A DNA stretch of 64,000 nt. Origin: Quercus robur. Taxonomy: Eukaryota > Streptophyta > Magnoliopsida > Fagales > Fagaceae. Made by a program: the position numbers and the translations under genes. Shown in pieces: positions 33,415-45,495 of this stretch. The stretch covers positions 93,512,862-93,576,861 of the forward strand of contig NC_065535.1 of the NCBI RefSeq assembly GCF_932294415.1, read 5' to 3'. Positions within the stretch are counted from its first letter, which is position 1. Every line of letters starts with the position of its first letter. Under the pieces are notes generated by a model. The model ran no database searches and was not told the DNA's origin. It was given only the letters and a program-made list of their open reading frames with translations.

Positions 33415-35105
33415 ATGAAGCTCTTTACGTTGATACTTTTCTTAGCTTTCTTCTTGCTTGGTTGTAATGGCGATGTAAGCAGCCTCATCAGCTCGTCTCT
33501 TTTTGAAAGTATGCTTAAACATCGAAACGATCAAGGATGTAGTAATGGATTCTACACTTACAATGCTTTCATAACTGCTGCCCAATCTTTCAGTGCCTTT
33601 GGCACAACTGGTGATGTTACTACACGTAAAAGGGAGCTTGTGGCTTTCTTTGGTCAAACCTCTCATGAGACCACAGGTTATTTACTTAGTTTCAGTACTA
33701 TTTGAAGTTGTATTAAGGACCTAACAAGGTGTTTCAATTAGTCACAACTCTTGTCCCTAGAATTACTCAAATTACAACAAGTGAAAAATATTGTCCCTAG
33801 AATTACTCAAAGACTTATAGTTTTACAAAATGAGAAGAACAAACATGCCATTATTGTAATAAGTATCCCCAATATAATATAATATTTAAGTGTTTGGTAT
33901 CACATATTTTTCATATAATTAAGAATACTAGGTTGTACCATTGCACATCCTTGGTGCGTTGGTCACTCCACAAGAATAAGTGCTTGTGGGGTGTCGAGTG
34001 TGGGGTGTGGGGGGCAATGGTCGGGATTTAAATATCTAAGAAGGAGCTTAACACACATATATATTTAAATTATGTTAAAGTAGAATTTCTATCTTGTATA
34101 AAAAAAAAGAAAAGAATACCAGGCTATAACTTTTACTAATATATACAAACATATATAAGTTATGATAATGAAGTTGTCTTACCAAGGTAACTTACCAAGG
34201 TAAGTGAGGTAGTTATCTCGGCTTTCCAGTTAACTCAATTCGTAAAGTTTTTTGTCATCGAATACTAGTGGTTTGTTTTAATTTGTGGGATTGGCTTAAT
34301 TTTAATTACAAAAGATGATTATATTTTGTGTAGGAGGGTGGTCTACTGCACCTGATGGGGATATTGCTTTGTTAGGGAAGTTAACAGGCAATCTGGAGAT
34401 CAATATTATGGTTGAGGACCTATCCAACTTACTCCATAAGTCTTTAACATAATACAATTTTTTCAATAATAAGTTAGGGATGCAATTTAATTTTAATACA
34501 AACTTTCATAAATATGGTTGATATGATTTGTTGTGATTGGTACGTAATAAAACTCATGTTAGTAGTGGAATTAAATGAAATTGATGTTGCTCATGTCACA
34601 ACAAGTATATATTGTTGCTCATGTCACAACAAGTATATATGTCAACAGTTGGGAAAAATATGTGTCAATAGTATTACTATGATACACAAATCAAAAACTT
34701 TGATCTTGACTTTGATCATTTAATTGACATGTTAGCAACTACAACTACGATCAAGCAGGTAAAGCCATTGGAGTTGATCTCATAAACAATTTAGATCTTG
34801 TAGCCACAGACCCCACCATATCGTTCAAGACAGCCATATGGTTTTGGATGACCCCACAAGCAAACAAGCCATCTAGCCACGATGTCATCATTGGAAATTG
34901 GAGACATTCTTCTTCTGACACTTCAGCTGGTCGAGTGCCAGGTTATGGTGTAATCACCAACATTATCAATGGTGGGATCGAATGTGGCCGTGGATATAAT
35001 GATAATGTGGCTAATAGGATTGGTTTCTATAAGAGGTACTTTGACATATTGGGAGTAGGCTACGGGAACAACTTAGATTGCAATAATCAAAGGTCTTTTG
35101 CCTAA
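33415..35105 (+). pseudogene. Chitinase copy B: GH19 pseudogene
   Basis: Exon 1 (33415-33676) encodes a signal peptide and an intact start of the GH19 domain, including the catalytic S-H-E-T-T motif that copy A lost. Exon 2 (from 34334) has a 13-base deletion inside the codons for DGPxAWG, which shifts the frame. In the original frame it also has CGA changed to TGA in the YYGRG motif. Its 5' splice site is changed from GTAAG to ATAAG. Exon 3 (34736-35105) is intact to TAA. The 12-codon loop loss is shared with copy A, so A and B are sister copies. Intron 1 contains a SINE that copy A does not have. Three independent lesions in exon 2 make a product unlikely. Confidence 0.85.
33933..34111 (+). 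mobile_element. tRNA-derived SINE in intron 1 of chitinase B
   Basis: It is 179 bp between a 12-bp duplication AAGAATACTAGG (33921-33932) and AAGAATACCAGG (34112-34123). An A-box-like TGGTGCGTTGG lies near its 5' end, followed by a GTGGGGTGT-rich centre and a B-box-like GGTCGGGATTTAAA. It ends with CTTGTATAAAAAAAA. Copy A has the empty site (about 31173-31184). I recall a closely similar SINE from Fagaceae genomes, but this cannot be checked here. Confidence 0.85.
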
Positions 35106-36630
35106 ATAGCTTTGGTCCAGAGCAAGAAAATGGTCAGCCAAGTACAATATGACGACCATATAAATGTATGATCATGAATTGGAGATTTTCTTATTCAATG
35201 AGAAATCTCTAAACTTATACATAAATAAAGTAGACTTATATAAATTTGGGTTATGGTAATACATACTTCTCATCTAAGAAATCATGTACTAATTTGGGTA
35301 TGCACATGGCATTCGTTCTCATCTAGGGAGTATATGCTTAAACACGTAACACAAATCTAAGAGCTATATATATTCAGTATCACCCCCCCAAAAAAATGTT
35401 TATATTGAAGGGCACTTTTTTACAGGGCTGACGCTAGTCTTTGGTAACTCAGGCTATTGTCTAAGGCTTTTGGTAGAAAAAGATCCAAAGTTGTATGTAA
35501 ATAATTGGTTTTAGGTTTTACCCCAGAAAAATAATTAGAAGAATATAGATGGGCTACATATATGTACTGGATCCGCAACCCAAAGAAGGCACCAAAATTG
35601 CGGGTCGATAGATGTTTAATCCAATTGAAAATTTAAATTGTTTCACAAACAATAAAATGTTAAGTGCATCCAGTAATCATTTACCATAAAATTTTCCCAT
35701 TGGCTTGTGTCTTCAATTTTGGTAAACTAAATTGTAATCTAAAATGTATTAATTGGAGGAACATTGCATTGAAATAGCAAAAGAATCCCAGGGCTACTAA
35801 GAGAGCCTTAGGAAACCCTAAAGTATTCATAGGGTGACTAGAGTAGAGACTCTAAAACATTATAATTTGCATTAAGCAAAACATTATACTAAAATATAAG
35901 AAACTTTTAAAAAATATATAAAATTGAGAAAATTACAAATTCAAATTCTATGAACTCTAGAAGATTGTCACAAAACAAGAAAAAAAAAAAAAAAAATAGT
36001 CTTACGGAAGATGTCTTCCCTCCTCTCACAGAAGGTGTGGACCTTATACCATGGGTCTCATACTAAGGTTTACATCTCTTGTGAGAAGAATGATTTTTCC
36101 CATAAAAATGAATAATTTCTTTCAAAACATACCAAAACTTATTCTAACTTTTAAATTGAGAGTTATAATAAATTTTTTAACCATAAATAGCAAAAACACT
36201 TATTAAAGGCCTAAATGAAGGAATTTGGTGGCGAAGTAGCATAAGTCATGGTCATGAGTTCCTCATAGAAATTCCGTTCAAGTCACCAAATTTTATGCAA
36301 TTCAATCATTTGTTCGGATTAGTCCTACTAGTACTTTTTTTATTTTATAAATTTGTTGCATGTTCACTTTTGTCTGTCTTTTTGTTCAAAGAAACTGTAT
36401 TCTATCCATTATACACCATCAATGATGATTGATAAGAGCATTCACATTGAAAATGGCATATGCCACATATTGGTTCAATTTAGCATAAAAGCCCAAAACC
36501 CCCACACTATCCGGACTTGTAAAATCTGAGTATTGTAAAAAAATTAGCAATTGTGTTACAGTACAATTCTAAATGTAGAATCGCATTGTAGCTCAATTGT
36601 AAAATCACAAATTGTGCTACAGTGCGATTC
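35106..36630. other. Intergenic DNA, no gene recognised
   Basis: After the 3' flank of chitinase B, the sequence is AT-rich with an A-run at about 35979-35996. No frame, RNA gene or bounded element was recognised. Near 36535-36630, several short repeats of TAAAATCACAAATTG and GCGATTCT type occur just before the broken start of copy C. Confidence 0.45.
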
Positions 36631-38883
36631 TTATGAGACCACAGGTTAGTTCCAATAAAATATAAAAATAATATCAGTGGTAAATGCATTCGAAAATGAT
36701 GTTATTTCAATTACAACTAATAGACAATTTCAAGTGAAAAATACCTTATCACTAACATTATTGTACTGTATATCTCCCATATAAGCAATAAGTGTGTGTT
36801 TATTGTTTGATGTAACTATTTTTACTTAAAAAAATAGTAAGATTGTATAAAATACAACTATACATAAAAATAAATGTGACTTCAAAAAATTATACCAGGC
36901 CCATAGTTTTTTGTAGTGGACTAACTCTAAAATTACAGTACAATCAGGGTTATAGTATAATGGACTTAGACTTGGGTTACAATCAGGCCCGTAGTTTTTG
37001 TTTGATAGACTTAATTTTAATTGCAAAAGGTAATTACATTTTGTGTAGGAGGGTGGGCAAGTGCACTAGATGGCCCATATGCATGGGCATATCGTTTTGT
37101 TACGGAAAATAATAAGCAAACCTATTGTACCTCAACATCTTGTCCATGTGCTTCTGGAAAACAATATTATGGCCGGGGACCTATCCAACTCACTCAGTAA
37201 GTTTTTAAAATCACAAATTTGTTAATAAGTTACAGAAACAATTTATTTTAAAAATATTGATATGATTTATTATAATTGGTATAAAATAAAGTGGTGTCAG
37301 TGATGGACTTAAGTGTTATTAATATGATCCAATTACAACAAATCATGTTAAGATTCTGAAAAATATTGTTAGGACATATGTGTTTCACATGTTAAGAACA
37401 TATGTCATGATTTTATGTAATTGACTTATCTTTTGACAAAATGCACTTTATTTATATTTGGGTAAATTTAGGATGTGTTTAAATACTTCAAGAAACCATG
37501 TTTTAAGATCAAGTGTTGAAGCCTTCAAGTCTGTCCAAGTAAACAATTTGATAGTGTAAAATCATTAAAACTCGACGGCTGTATCTATCGAGCTTAAGAA
37601 AGCTGTTCAAAGTTCGGCGTGCTCGACACCTTCTTGACAGCTGCTCGACACCTTCTATCTGTCGAGGTTTAAGATTTTCAGAATTCAAATATGATTTTCT
37701 TGGGATTTGTGAATATGTCTTTGGGCCTTCTTTTCTCCTAACCCTAGACATATAAAAGGATTGTTTTAAGGGCTGTCAAACAGTTCACAAGTTGCACAAG
37801 TTTTGAGCAAACTCTATTCAAGCAAATTGTGACCGGAGATGAAGTTCTTGCCCTAGTTCATCTCTTTCTCTTGAAGAAGTTGCTGTGTATGTGCACCGTA
37901 GGGTTTTGTGATCAAGCATCTTCTTGATCTTCATCATGTGGATGAACTGAAGAACTTTGCAACCAACAGCCTTCTTAGTTGGTGATTGAAGTCGCGTACT
38001 GGGATTCGTGCAATTGGTTAGTCACGTACTTGGGAGTCGTGCATCTAAAAGGGGAACTATCACTACAGAACAAGTCCAATTGGGTATTGGAGTAAGGGTT
38101 CAACTGTAGGTTGGTAAGGTACTTGGGATTTCTTTACTTGTAACCGCTTGTTGTGATAATAGTGGAGTTTCGGGAGTGGTGACCTGAAAATCACCCGGTG
38201 GGGTTTTTGCCGTTAGGTTTTCCCCATTTGTAAACAAATCACCGTGTTATTTATTTTCCACTGCATAATTAGTTTATTGGTGATTTGTTTGTACTATCAC
38301 GCGTTTGCATGATAAATTGATTAATTAATAACTTGGCTAATTAATTAATTAATTTCTATTACAAGGGTCATTCAGTTTGTGGCCTATCAAATATTATGTC
38401 AGATGACTTTTGTAACTTTGTTTATCAAAGACTTTGACCCTAACTTTGATGGTTCATCAACTTTTATCAGCAACTACAATTATGGGCAAGTAGGTAAAAC
38501 CATTGGAGTTGATCTCATAAACAATCCTGATCTTGTAGCCACAGACCCCACCATATCGTTCAAGATAGCCATATGGTTTTGTATGACCCCGCAAGCAAAC
38601 AAGCCATCTAGCTACGATGTCATCATTGGAAATTAGAGACCCTCTGCTGCTGACACATCAACTAGTCGAGTTCTGGGCTATGGTGTAATCACCAACATTA
38701 TCAATGGTGGCCTTGAATGTGGCCATGGCTCTGATAATAGGGTGGCTGATAGGATTCGGTTCTATAAAAGGTATTGTGACATACTGGGAGTAAGCTATGG
38801 GAACAACTTTTTTTATTTTTTTATTTTATAGAATCAGCTATGGGAACAACTTAGATTGCTATAATCAAAAGCCTTTTTGCCTA
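36631..38883 (+). pseudogene. Chitinase copy C: 5'-truncated GH19 pseudogene split by a solo LTR
   Basis: Only the last 13 bases of exon 1 remain (36631-36643, encoding the end of HETTG). Sequence to the left is unrelated to exon 1. Exon 2 (37049-37196) has no stop, but the GYC motif reads AYR, and CAPG reads CASG. Intron 2 carries a 1,023-bp solo LTR. Exon 3 (from 38471) has TGG changed to TAG at 38634-38636 in the GNWRP position, WFWM reads WFCM, a 40-base insertion near 38808-38847 that duplicates AGCTATGGGAACAAC, and one extra T near the stop. It is clearly non-functional. Exon 2 keeps the cysteine-containing loop and resembles copy F, so C belongs with F rather than with A and B. Confidence 0.85.
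37367..38389 (+). mobile_element. Solo LTR, 1,023 bp, in intron 2 of chitinase C
   Basis: It begins TGTTAGGACATATG and ends GGCCTATCA, with the 5-bp duplication AATAT at 37362-37366 and 38390-38394. The collinear intron in copy F has no LTR. A TATA-like TATAAAAGG is at about 37751. A related but incomplete LTR in the opposite orientation lies at 46563-47457. Confidence 0.88.
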
Positions 38884-41765
38884 AATAGCTTTGGTCCAAG
38901 GCAAAAATATTTTTAGCCAACTACAATAAGGAGACAATATAAACATATAACTTGGTGGTTTTGTTGTTCCATAAGGTATCTCTAAGCTTACAAATAAATA
39001 AAGAATGAATTATATAAATTTGAGTACTTTCTAAATTATTCACTGCTTTGTTGGCTACTTCTGGCACGATGCTCACAAAGTCAACTGGGTATGATGCTCT
39101 CTTAATTAAAAAGAGATTGAATCATATTGGGTACCAATCTGCATAGCTGCCCTAGATGTCTACTTCTAAGTGAAACAAAGTATCACTCAAAAAAAGAAAA
39201 GAAAAAAAAGGTATGACTCAAAAAATCGTTATGCTTGAAAAGATATGAGCAAATAAGTGATCAAATTAAGGTTATTTTCCAGCAACACCTTTCAAACAAT
39301 TTTTGAACACTTTTGAATTATGATTATTTTTAACTATCCAAAATACTTCAATTATCCATGGATGACATTAGCCAAACTCTTCAAGATTTTTACATGCTTT
39401 CTTCCTTTGTTCCTACTTATATGGACAAACAGTACTGTCATGTGTAATTGCCAAGTGCCAACTCAATATGAAATCGGATCTTTAAGAAGCAATCTTACTT
39501 GAACTTACATTTTAAAGCTCTGAGTTCAAAAATTACTCTAATATATTTCTACTAGTGGGTAGTTATTCACCCTTAAAATACAGCTACAATATTTTCAGAC
39601 CAAATCATTCTCAGTTCAATGATATCTCGTGTGATGCACAGATATTTTATAATTTCATTTGAAATAATTTTTATTTATATTAAGACTTACATATAATATT
39701 TATTTTGTTGTATAGCATTTTTGTTTGCCCACAATATTGTTAAATACTTTGAAACTTTATTTTTTTAATTCATATTTTATTAAAAAATTTTTATAACACT
39801 ATAAGACTATAACATATTATAATATTTACTGTTAAAATTAGAATTTATTTTTTTAAACTAATTAAATGATTTTGAAATAAAATTACATAAATTTAAGAAA
39901 CCTCCCTAACACTTCTTCAACCACTGTATTCTCAAAACCAAATATGGAAACCTCAATTTCAAACACTCAATTCATTATCTCATTGAAATTAAGGAAATCA
40001 TTTGTGATTATGAGTATCAACATAAAGAGAACATGATTAAACAAATAAAAATCAGCTAAAAGCACATCAATTTATCAAAATTTAATGATTATTTATTTAT
40101 TTATTTATCACTATGGCTCATACCATACAAAATAGCAGTAAAAAACCTACACATTAGCAGTAAAAAACCTACACATTATGAGTTGTAAAAAAAAAAAAAA
40201 AAAAGCTAATTTCATAAATAATCAATTAGAATGCTTCTTTTTCTTTCTCTTTCTCTTAAATTCTAAAATAAAATACATTTATGACATTCCCAAACCAAAA
40301 TCTCAAACACCCAAAGATTCAAAGCAAATCACAACCTTCATAAAATCCACAACGTCTGACATCAATATCAAAACCATAAGCTATTGTCACTGAATAAAAA
40401 AAAGCAAGCCCCTTTCCTTGTTTATAGCCTACTTGTATGGGTTAGGATTAAAGGTATGATAATGTTGGAGTTATGTAGGTGTCGTTGTAAGGTTGAAGAC
40501 TTGAAGGTAAATGGCATCGTTTTTGGTTTGAGCGTATTTGAGATGAGATGACATGGAGGGTTGTGGGCATGTGTATATAAAGGAGTAGAAGTGAAAATGA
40601 TGAATGGAAATGCAAAGAGTTTTTCGTGTGTGAGAGAGAGGAAAAGTCTTGAAATATTGAACCAAATGAAACAAATAGTAGTCTTAAAACATTATTGAAT
40701 AAAATGTAACAAAAGGTAGTCTTGAAATATTAAACAAAAATAAAATAAAATAAAGAGTCCATATTTTTAAAGTTGTTCTTATTTCTTATATGGCTTAAGA
40801 GTATTTCAATTCTTTTTATAAAATGTGCAACATGACAGAAACTCATGTTCTTTTGCATAAAATCTCTGTTTATATGTGTATGTGTGTATATATATTTATA
40901 TATATATATATGTATGTATGTGGATGATTATTGCATAGGCAATTGTATGTCGGTCATTGGAGTGGAAAGTTAGGCATTAGTAAATCAATTCATTCACATG
41001 GTGGTGGTAAATGCCCTATGCCCTCATCCACAAGGTTCATTGAATACGGAAGGAAGACTTTAAAATGGAGACGCATATCGTACTGCTATTGCTAATTGGC
41101 AGCACCCAAAGAGTAATTCAATTGGCAGATATAATGGCATTATTGGACCACACCTCAGGATGATGACAATTGATTTTCGTATTCTTTGTAAGACAGGTAA
41201 ACTAACATCTGTATTTGGCTTTGAACTTAGTCAAGCCACCGTTATCTTCTCTCAAAAATAAAAAACAAAGCCACCCTTGTCGAGCTTCTTTGACATTTTT
41301 GAACAAGAGATCAATAATTACCAAACCAAAAATGGGGAAGAAGAAAGAAAAAGCCGTCATACTCTCTTTGAATTAATTCGTTCGCAATCCAAAACATCTT
41401 GAAATCAAACAAGGATTGAAATCAAACATCTTATTCATACTATAATTATCCTTATCCAATCCTAAACGTGTCTCTATGAAATATTCAACCGATCCTAGCC
41501 ATGTTTCTAAACAATTCAAATACCATAAGCATATTATTGAGAGCTAGAAACTGATTAAACAAGAAAATCAACCAAAATATTATAAAGTCAGGGCTTCTAG
41601 ATGATTTTAGGTACGCATGACCAAAGTTACATATGCAAACTCCTTAAGATGCGTATGCTAAGTCAAGCCGGCATACGTGGGCGTCTTGAGGCAGAAATTC
41701 TACATTCAAACCATTCTAGCCTAAACTAGTTCCTATAGTAAAAGAACCTAAAACTAGAAGGAAAT
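38690..41765. repeat. 3-kb duplicated block (copy 1): chitinase 3' end plus downstream region
   Basis: It is collinear with 50794-54000: the 3' end of exon 3, the 3' flank with AATAAATAAAGAATGAATTATAT, and about 2.9 kb of non-coding DNA ending near CCTATAGTAAAAGAACCTAAAACTA. A 60-codon frame at 39320-39502 is present in both copies with only a few changes. That is what a recent duplication predicts, and is no proof of coding. Small differences include microsatellite lengths and a 100-base segment (about 39185-39290) absent from copy 2. A partial third copy lies at 55560-56240. Confidence 0.8.
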
Positions 41766-41869
41766 TAAACTACGAAATTAAATAACTAAAGCAAGGAAAA
41801 TAAAAGAAATTGAAAAAAAAAAAAAAAGTGCTTACCATGAAGCGAGAACCAAACTTTGAGTTTGATCGT

Positions 41870-41965
41870 TCTCCTTAGTTGACTTGTGCAGCCATTCTAT
41901 GACACAAACAACAAAGTCATAAGCTTTGAATTAAAGGACTAGTGACCTAAGAGAGGCCTTCCTTA
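41870..41965. repeat. Short dispersed repeat, also at 46310-46405
   Basis: Both segments read GCCATTCTATGACACAAACA and onward through GCTTTGAATTAAA and CTAGTGACCTAAGAGA in the same orientation. Origin unknown; possibly the end of an unrecognised retroelement. Confidence 0.6.
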
Positions 41966-42246
41966 GTCCAACGGTGCTCTTAAAAAAAAGAAAGAAAGAA
42001 TTTGCTGATTGGTCTATAGTTATGAAGATAACGTAATTTTTATCTTATCGAATTTCATTTTTTATTATAAAATTATTTCTTGTATCTATTAAATTTTGAA
42101 TCATTTATGTCTTTAAACACTTCAAAGTTTTCATTAATTTTATTTACTCAATTTAATTGACAATTTTGTAATTTATATTTGAAATTGAAAATTTTAAGAA
42201 TTTTAATTTGGTCATTGAAGATGAAGTCAGGCTGAGCCAACCCATT

Positions 42247-42252
42247 TTGACT
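42247..42252 (+). promoter_or_regulatory. W-box-like element upstream of chitinase D
   Basis: TTGACT matches the WRKY-binding core TTGAC(C/T) and lies 34 bases before the TATA box. WRKY factors commonly drive pathogen-induced chitinase genes. A six-base match can occur by chance. Confidence 0.35.
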
Positions 42253-42285
42253 AGAAATCGAGCAAAACCCATTGCACTTATCCTC

Positions 42286-42293
42286 TATATATA
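42286..42293 (+). promoter_or_regulatory. TATA box of chitinase D
   Basis: TATATATA after AACCCATTGCACTTATCCTC lies 92 bases before the ATG. The equivalent block precedes copies B and F, so it is the conserved core promoter of the cluster. Confidence 0.65.
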
Positions 42294-42377
42294 GTCACAT
42301 ATACCCACCATTCACTTCCACACATCCTTATTGCTGCACTGCATTCACACACTCTCGAAGATAAGAAAAAAAAAAAA

Positions 42378-43431
42378 ATGAAGCTCTTTTCTCTGATACT
42401 GTTTTTCTTAGCTTTCTTCTTGCTTGGAACCTCAGCAGACGATGTTACCAGCGTCATCAGCTCGTCTCTTTTTGACAAAATGCTTAAATATCGAAACGAT
42501 CCTCGATGTAAAAGCAATGGATTCTACACTTACAATGCTTTCGTTGATGCTGCCAAATCTTTCAATGGCTTTGGCACAACTGGTGATATTACTACACGAA
42601 AAAGGGAGATTGCTGCTTTCTTTGGTCAAACCTCTCATGAGACCACGGGTTAGTTACTTACGTTCTGTTCGGTTTGCTATAAAATGTTTTACGGAAAATA
42701 TTTTCAGCATTTTACCATTTTTGTGTAGGAGGGTGGCCAAGTGCACCAGATGGCCCATATGCATGGGGATATTGCTTTATTACTGAAACTAACAAGCAAA
42801 CCTATTGCACGCCTTCCAATCAATGGCCATGTGCTCCTGGCAAACAATATTATGGTCGAGGACCTATCCAACTCACTCAGTAAGTCTTTCAAATCATCAA
42901 TTAGTTCTTTACACAACACACACAGAGATCATGGAATTATGATTCCCTTTATTTGAATATGATTTCTTCAATATAGATCAGGATCTTCGGATCAAATAAT
43001 ACAAATATAAAGTTGTATTCAAAGACTTCAACTCTGACTTAGATTGTTTCACTATTGTCAGCAACTACAATTATGGGCCTGCAGGTAAAGCTATTGGAGT
43101 TGATCTGCTAAGTAATCCAGATCAAGTAGCCACAAACCCCACCATATCATTCAAGACAGCCATATGGTTTTGGATGACCCCACAAGGAAACAAACCATCT
43201 AGCCACGATGTCATCACTGGAAAATGGAAACCCTCCGCTGCTGACACTGCAGCAGGTCGAGTCCCAGGTTATGGTGTAATCACCAACATTATCAATGGTG
43301 GCCTTGAGTGTGGCCATGGCCAGGATAGTAGGGTGGCTGATAGGATTGGGTTCTATAAGAGGTACAGTGACATATTGGGAGTTAGCTATGGGAACAACCT
43401 AGATTGCTATAATCAAAAGCCTTTTGCCTAA
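42378..43431 (+). CDS. Chitinase copy D: intact secreted GH19 endochitinase without chitin-binding domain
   Basis: Exons are 42378-42648, 42729-42879 and 43062-43431; the joined frame encodes 263 residues with GT-AG introns. A hydrophobic signal peptide (about residues 1-20, [20 protein letters not shown]) is followed directly by the GH19 domain. The catalytic pair is present: Glu88 in SHETTG (general acid) and Glu110 in WGYCFITE (base), 22 residues apart as in characterised plant chitinases. The substrate-cleft motifs [22 protein letters not shown] and [12 protein letters not shown] are intact. It would hydrolyse beta-1,4 linkages of chitin in the apoplast as a defence enzyme. It is closest to class I/II chitinases; the hevein domain and linker seen in copy F are absent, giving class II architecture. 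With a TATA box and W-box-like element upstream, it is the only copy in the window that looks fully functional. Confidence 0.93.
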
Positions 43432-44930
43432 ACAGCTCTGGTCCAAGGCAAAAAAATGTTTAGCCAAGTACAATAAGGAGATGATATAAATGTATGAATG
43501 GGAGATTTTCCTGTTCAATGAGAAATCTATAAAGTTAAAATAAAGAGGAATTTAATAAATTTGAGTACTGGTAATGCAGCTAGCTTGACCAAATTGTGCG
43601 ATTTTTTATTTTTATTTTATTTATTTATTTTTTTATTGCTGCTTATATATAATTCGTTACTTTGTTGGCTAATTGTGTGAGGATGCTCACAAACTCATTC
43701 GATTACGATCCAGTAATATGACGTGTACATATCACACTCTTTAGATCTAAAAATTAAATCTTAACTGTAAGATGGATTTTTTTCAATTTTGAATGAAATT
43801 GAGAAGTTTTTTTTAAAAGGATATATATGTTTAAACTAGTAAAACAAAACTAAGATCTATATTCATGCATTCAAATTACCTAAATAAGGATCATTCTCAC
43901 CCATATCAATCCACTGTATGAGAGTATAAAAACGCTATACATTCTTTACGGGCCTACTCTAGGCTTAGGTCACTTAGGCCATTGCCTAAGTCTCCTATTT
44001 ATAAAAGACCTCAAAATTATATTTGAATAATCATTTTCAAAATAAATTATATTAAATTATTAAAAAAAAAAAACTTATAGATGGGATATGTACTCATTCA
44101 AACATCTTCAAGAAAGCTCCCAAGATTGTGGGTCAATATATCTAAGATTCACCAAATAGTCCATTGCCCATGGCCTGACCAAGTAGCTCGATGGTCCACT
44201 AGGCTAATGGGCTGCCAGGTACATTAATATTGAGGCCCATGGGTTGCCCAGTAGCCCAGTGGGTTAGACCATGGGTTGCCCAGTAGCCCAGTGGGTCAGA
44301 TCATGGGCTAGTTTTTATGCTCATGGGCACTCAATGAGTTAGCCCATTAGCCCAACCCGTTGCTCTGCCCGATAACTCAAAATTCATAACTACCTTAACG
44401 ATTAAGATACTTAAAGTGAGATTGTGTTAATAAAAAAAAAAATAGATTTGATCATAAAAAATTAAATAAGTTTTAAATTATTTGATTAATTCCTTAAAAA
44501 AATAGATTGATTCTTCCCTTATAAAAATTGATTATTTTCTTATAAAAAACTAGCTACTATCCCATGCATTGCACCAAATAGTTAAATAAAAATTATATAT
44601 ATATATATATATATATTTTGTTTGAATGTATAATCAAATTCATGCAATTTATTTAAAAGTAATGATGTTAAAACAAATGAGCAACTGTTGTAAAAACTAC
44701 ATTTGTATATTTATAGGGTTTATGTTTAGAAAAAATTTCACTTAAATTAGCTAGACCAAAGTAAACTGAAATGCTACATTAATGTGACTTAACATTAACA
44801 TAATAATAATAAATGTTATGTTTAAGATTTTAAATATTACGAGTTTGAGATCTATATATTTTTTTTAATAAATTTGGATTTAGAATAGATGCTTTCTACC
44901 CAAATTTGTCTTTTTCCATTATTTAAGTGC
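43432..44930. other. Intergenic DNA with AT-rich and repeat sequence
   Basis: The 3' flank of copy D contains AATAAAGAGG as a possible polyadenylation signal near 43540. Further on, 44155-44390 is rich in GGGTTGCCCAGTAGCCCAGT motifs, including two tandem 32-bp units starting at 44238 and 44270, and looks like a transposon end. A TA microsatellite lies at about 44596-44617. No gene is recognised. Confidence 0.45.
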
Positions 44931-45495
44931 ACAAAAATGGTCCAAATGCATTGAATGGACTAAAGTGGACCAAACTAGACTGAATAAGACCAAAGTGGAC
45001 CAAATTAGACAAAAGTGGATCGAAAAAGACCGAAATGGATTGAATAGATGCAAAGTGGACCAAATAGACTGAATAGGACCGAAGTTGACCAGACTGAATT
45101 GAGGCAAAGTGGACATAATTGGACCAATGTAGACTTAATAGGATAAATGTGGACCGGATAGGACCAAATCAGACCAAATGAATTGAATAGGACTGAATAG
45201 AACCTAATGGACCAAAGTAGACCTAATGAATTGAAAAGGACCTAAGTGGACTGAATAGGACCGAATAAGACCAAAGTTGATGGAATGGACCGAATAGGAC
45301 TAAAGTGGACCGAGTTGACTGAATAGAATCACTTTAGAGCAAACAGGACCGAATAAGACCGAACTGGACCGAATAAGACCAAAATGGACAGAATGAGCCA
45401 AATAGGACCTAATGGTGGACCAAAGTAGACCAAATAGGACCAAGGTGGACCAAATAGGACTGAAATGGACAAAATAAGACCAAATGGAAATTAAA
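44930..45495. repeat. Degenerate minisatellite of GGACC(A/G)AA(T/G)-type units
   Basis: About 560 bases consist almost entirely of variants of a 10-11-base unit such as GGACCGAATA and GGACCAAAGT, often alternating to make a 20-22-base higher-order unit. Units are diverged but run in the same orientation. The ends blend into AT-rich DNA. No coding role is likely. Confidence 0.85.

Noticed and set aside
34190-34260. Fragment with CCAGTTAACTCAATTCGTAAAG in intron 1 of chitinase B, like a SINE head
   Set aside because: Only a short A-box-like piece with no tail and no target duplication; too little to call an element.
37362-38394. Same 5-bp duplication AATAT at the solo LTRs 28319-29250 and 37367-38389
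   Set aside because: The two LTRs are of different families and AATAT is common in AT-rich DNA, so this is taken as coincidence.
39320-39502. 60-codon frame nearly identical at 51251-51433
   Set aside because: Its similarity is explained by the 3-kb segmental duplication; no other evidence of coding.
44919-45116. 65-codon minus-strand frame with repeated WSTL and LFSLVWS-type motifs
   Set aside because: It is the translation of the degenerate minisatellite.
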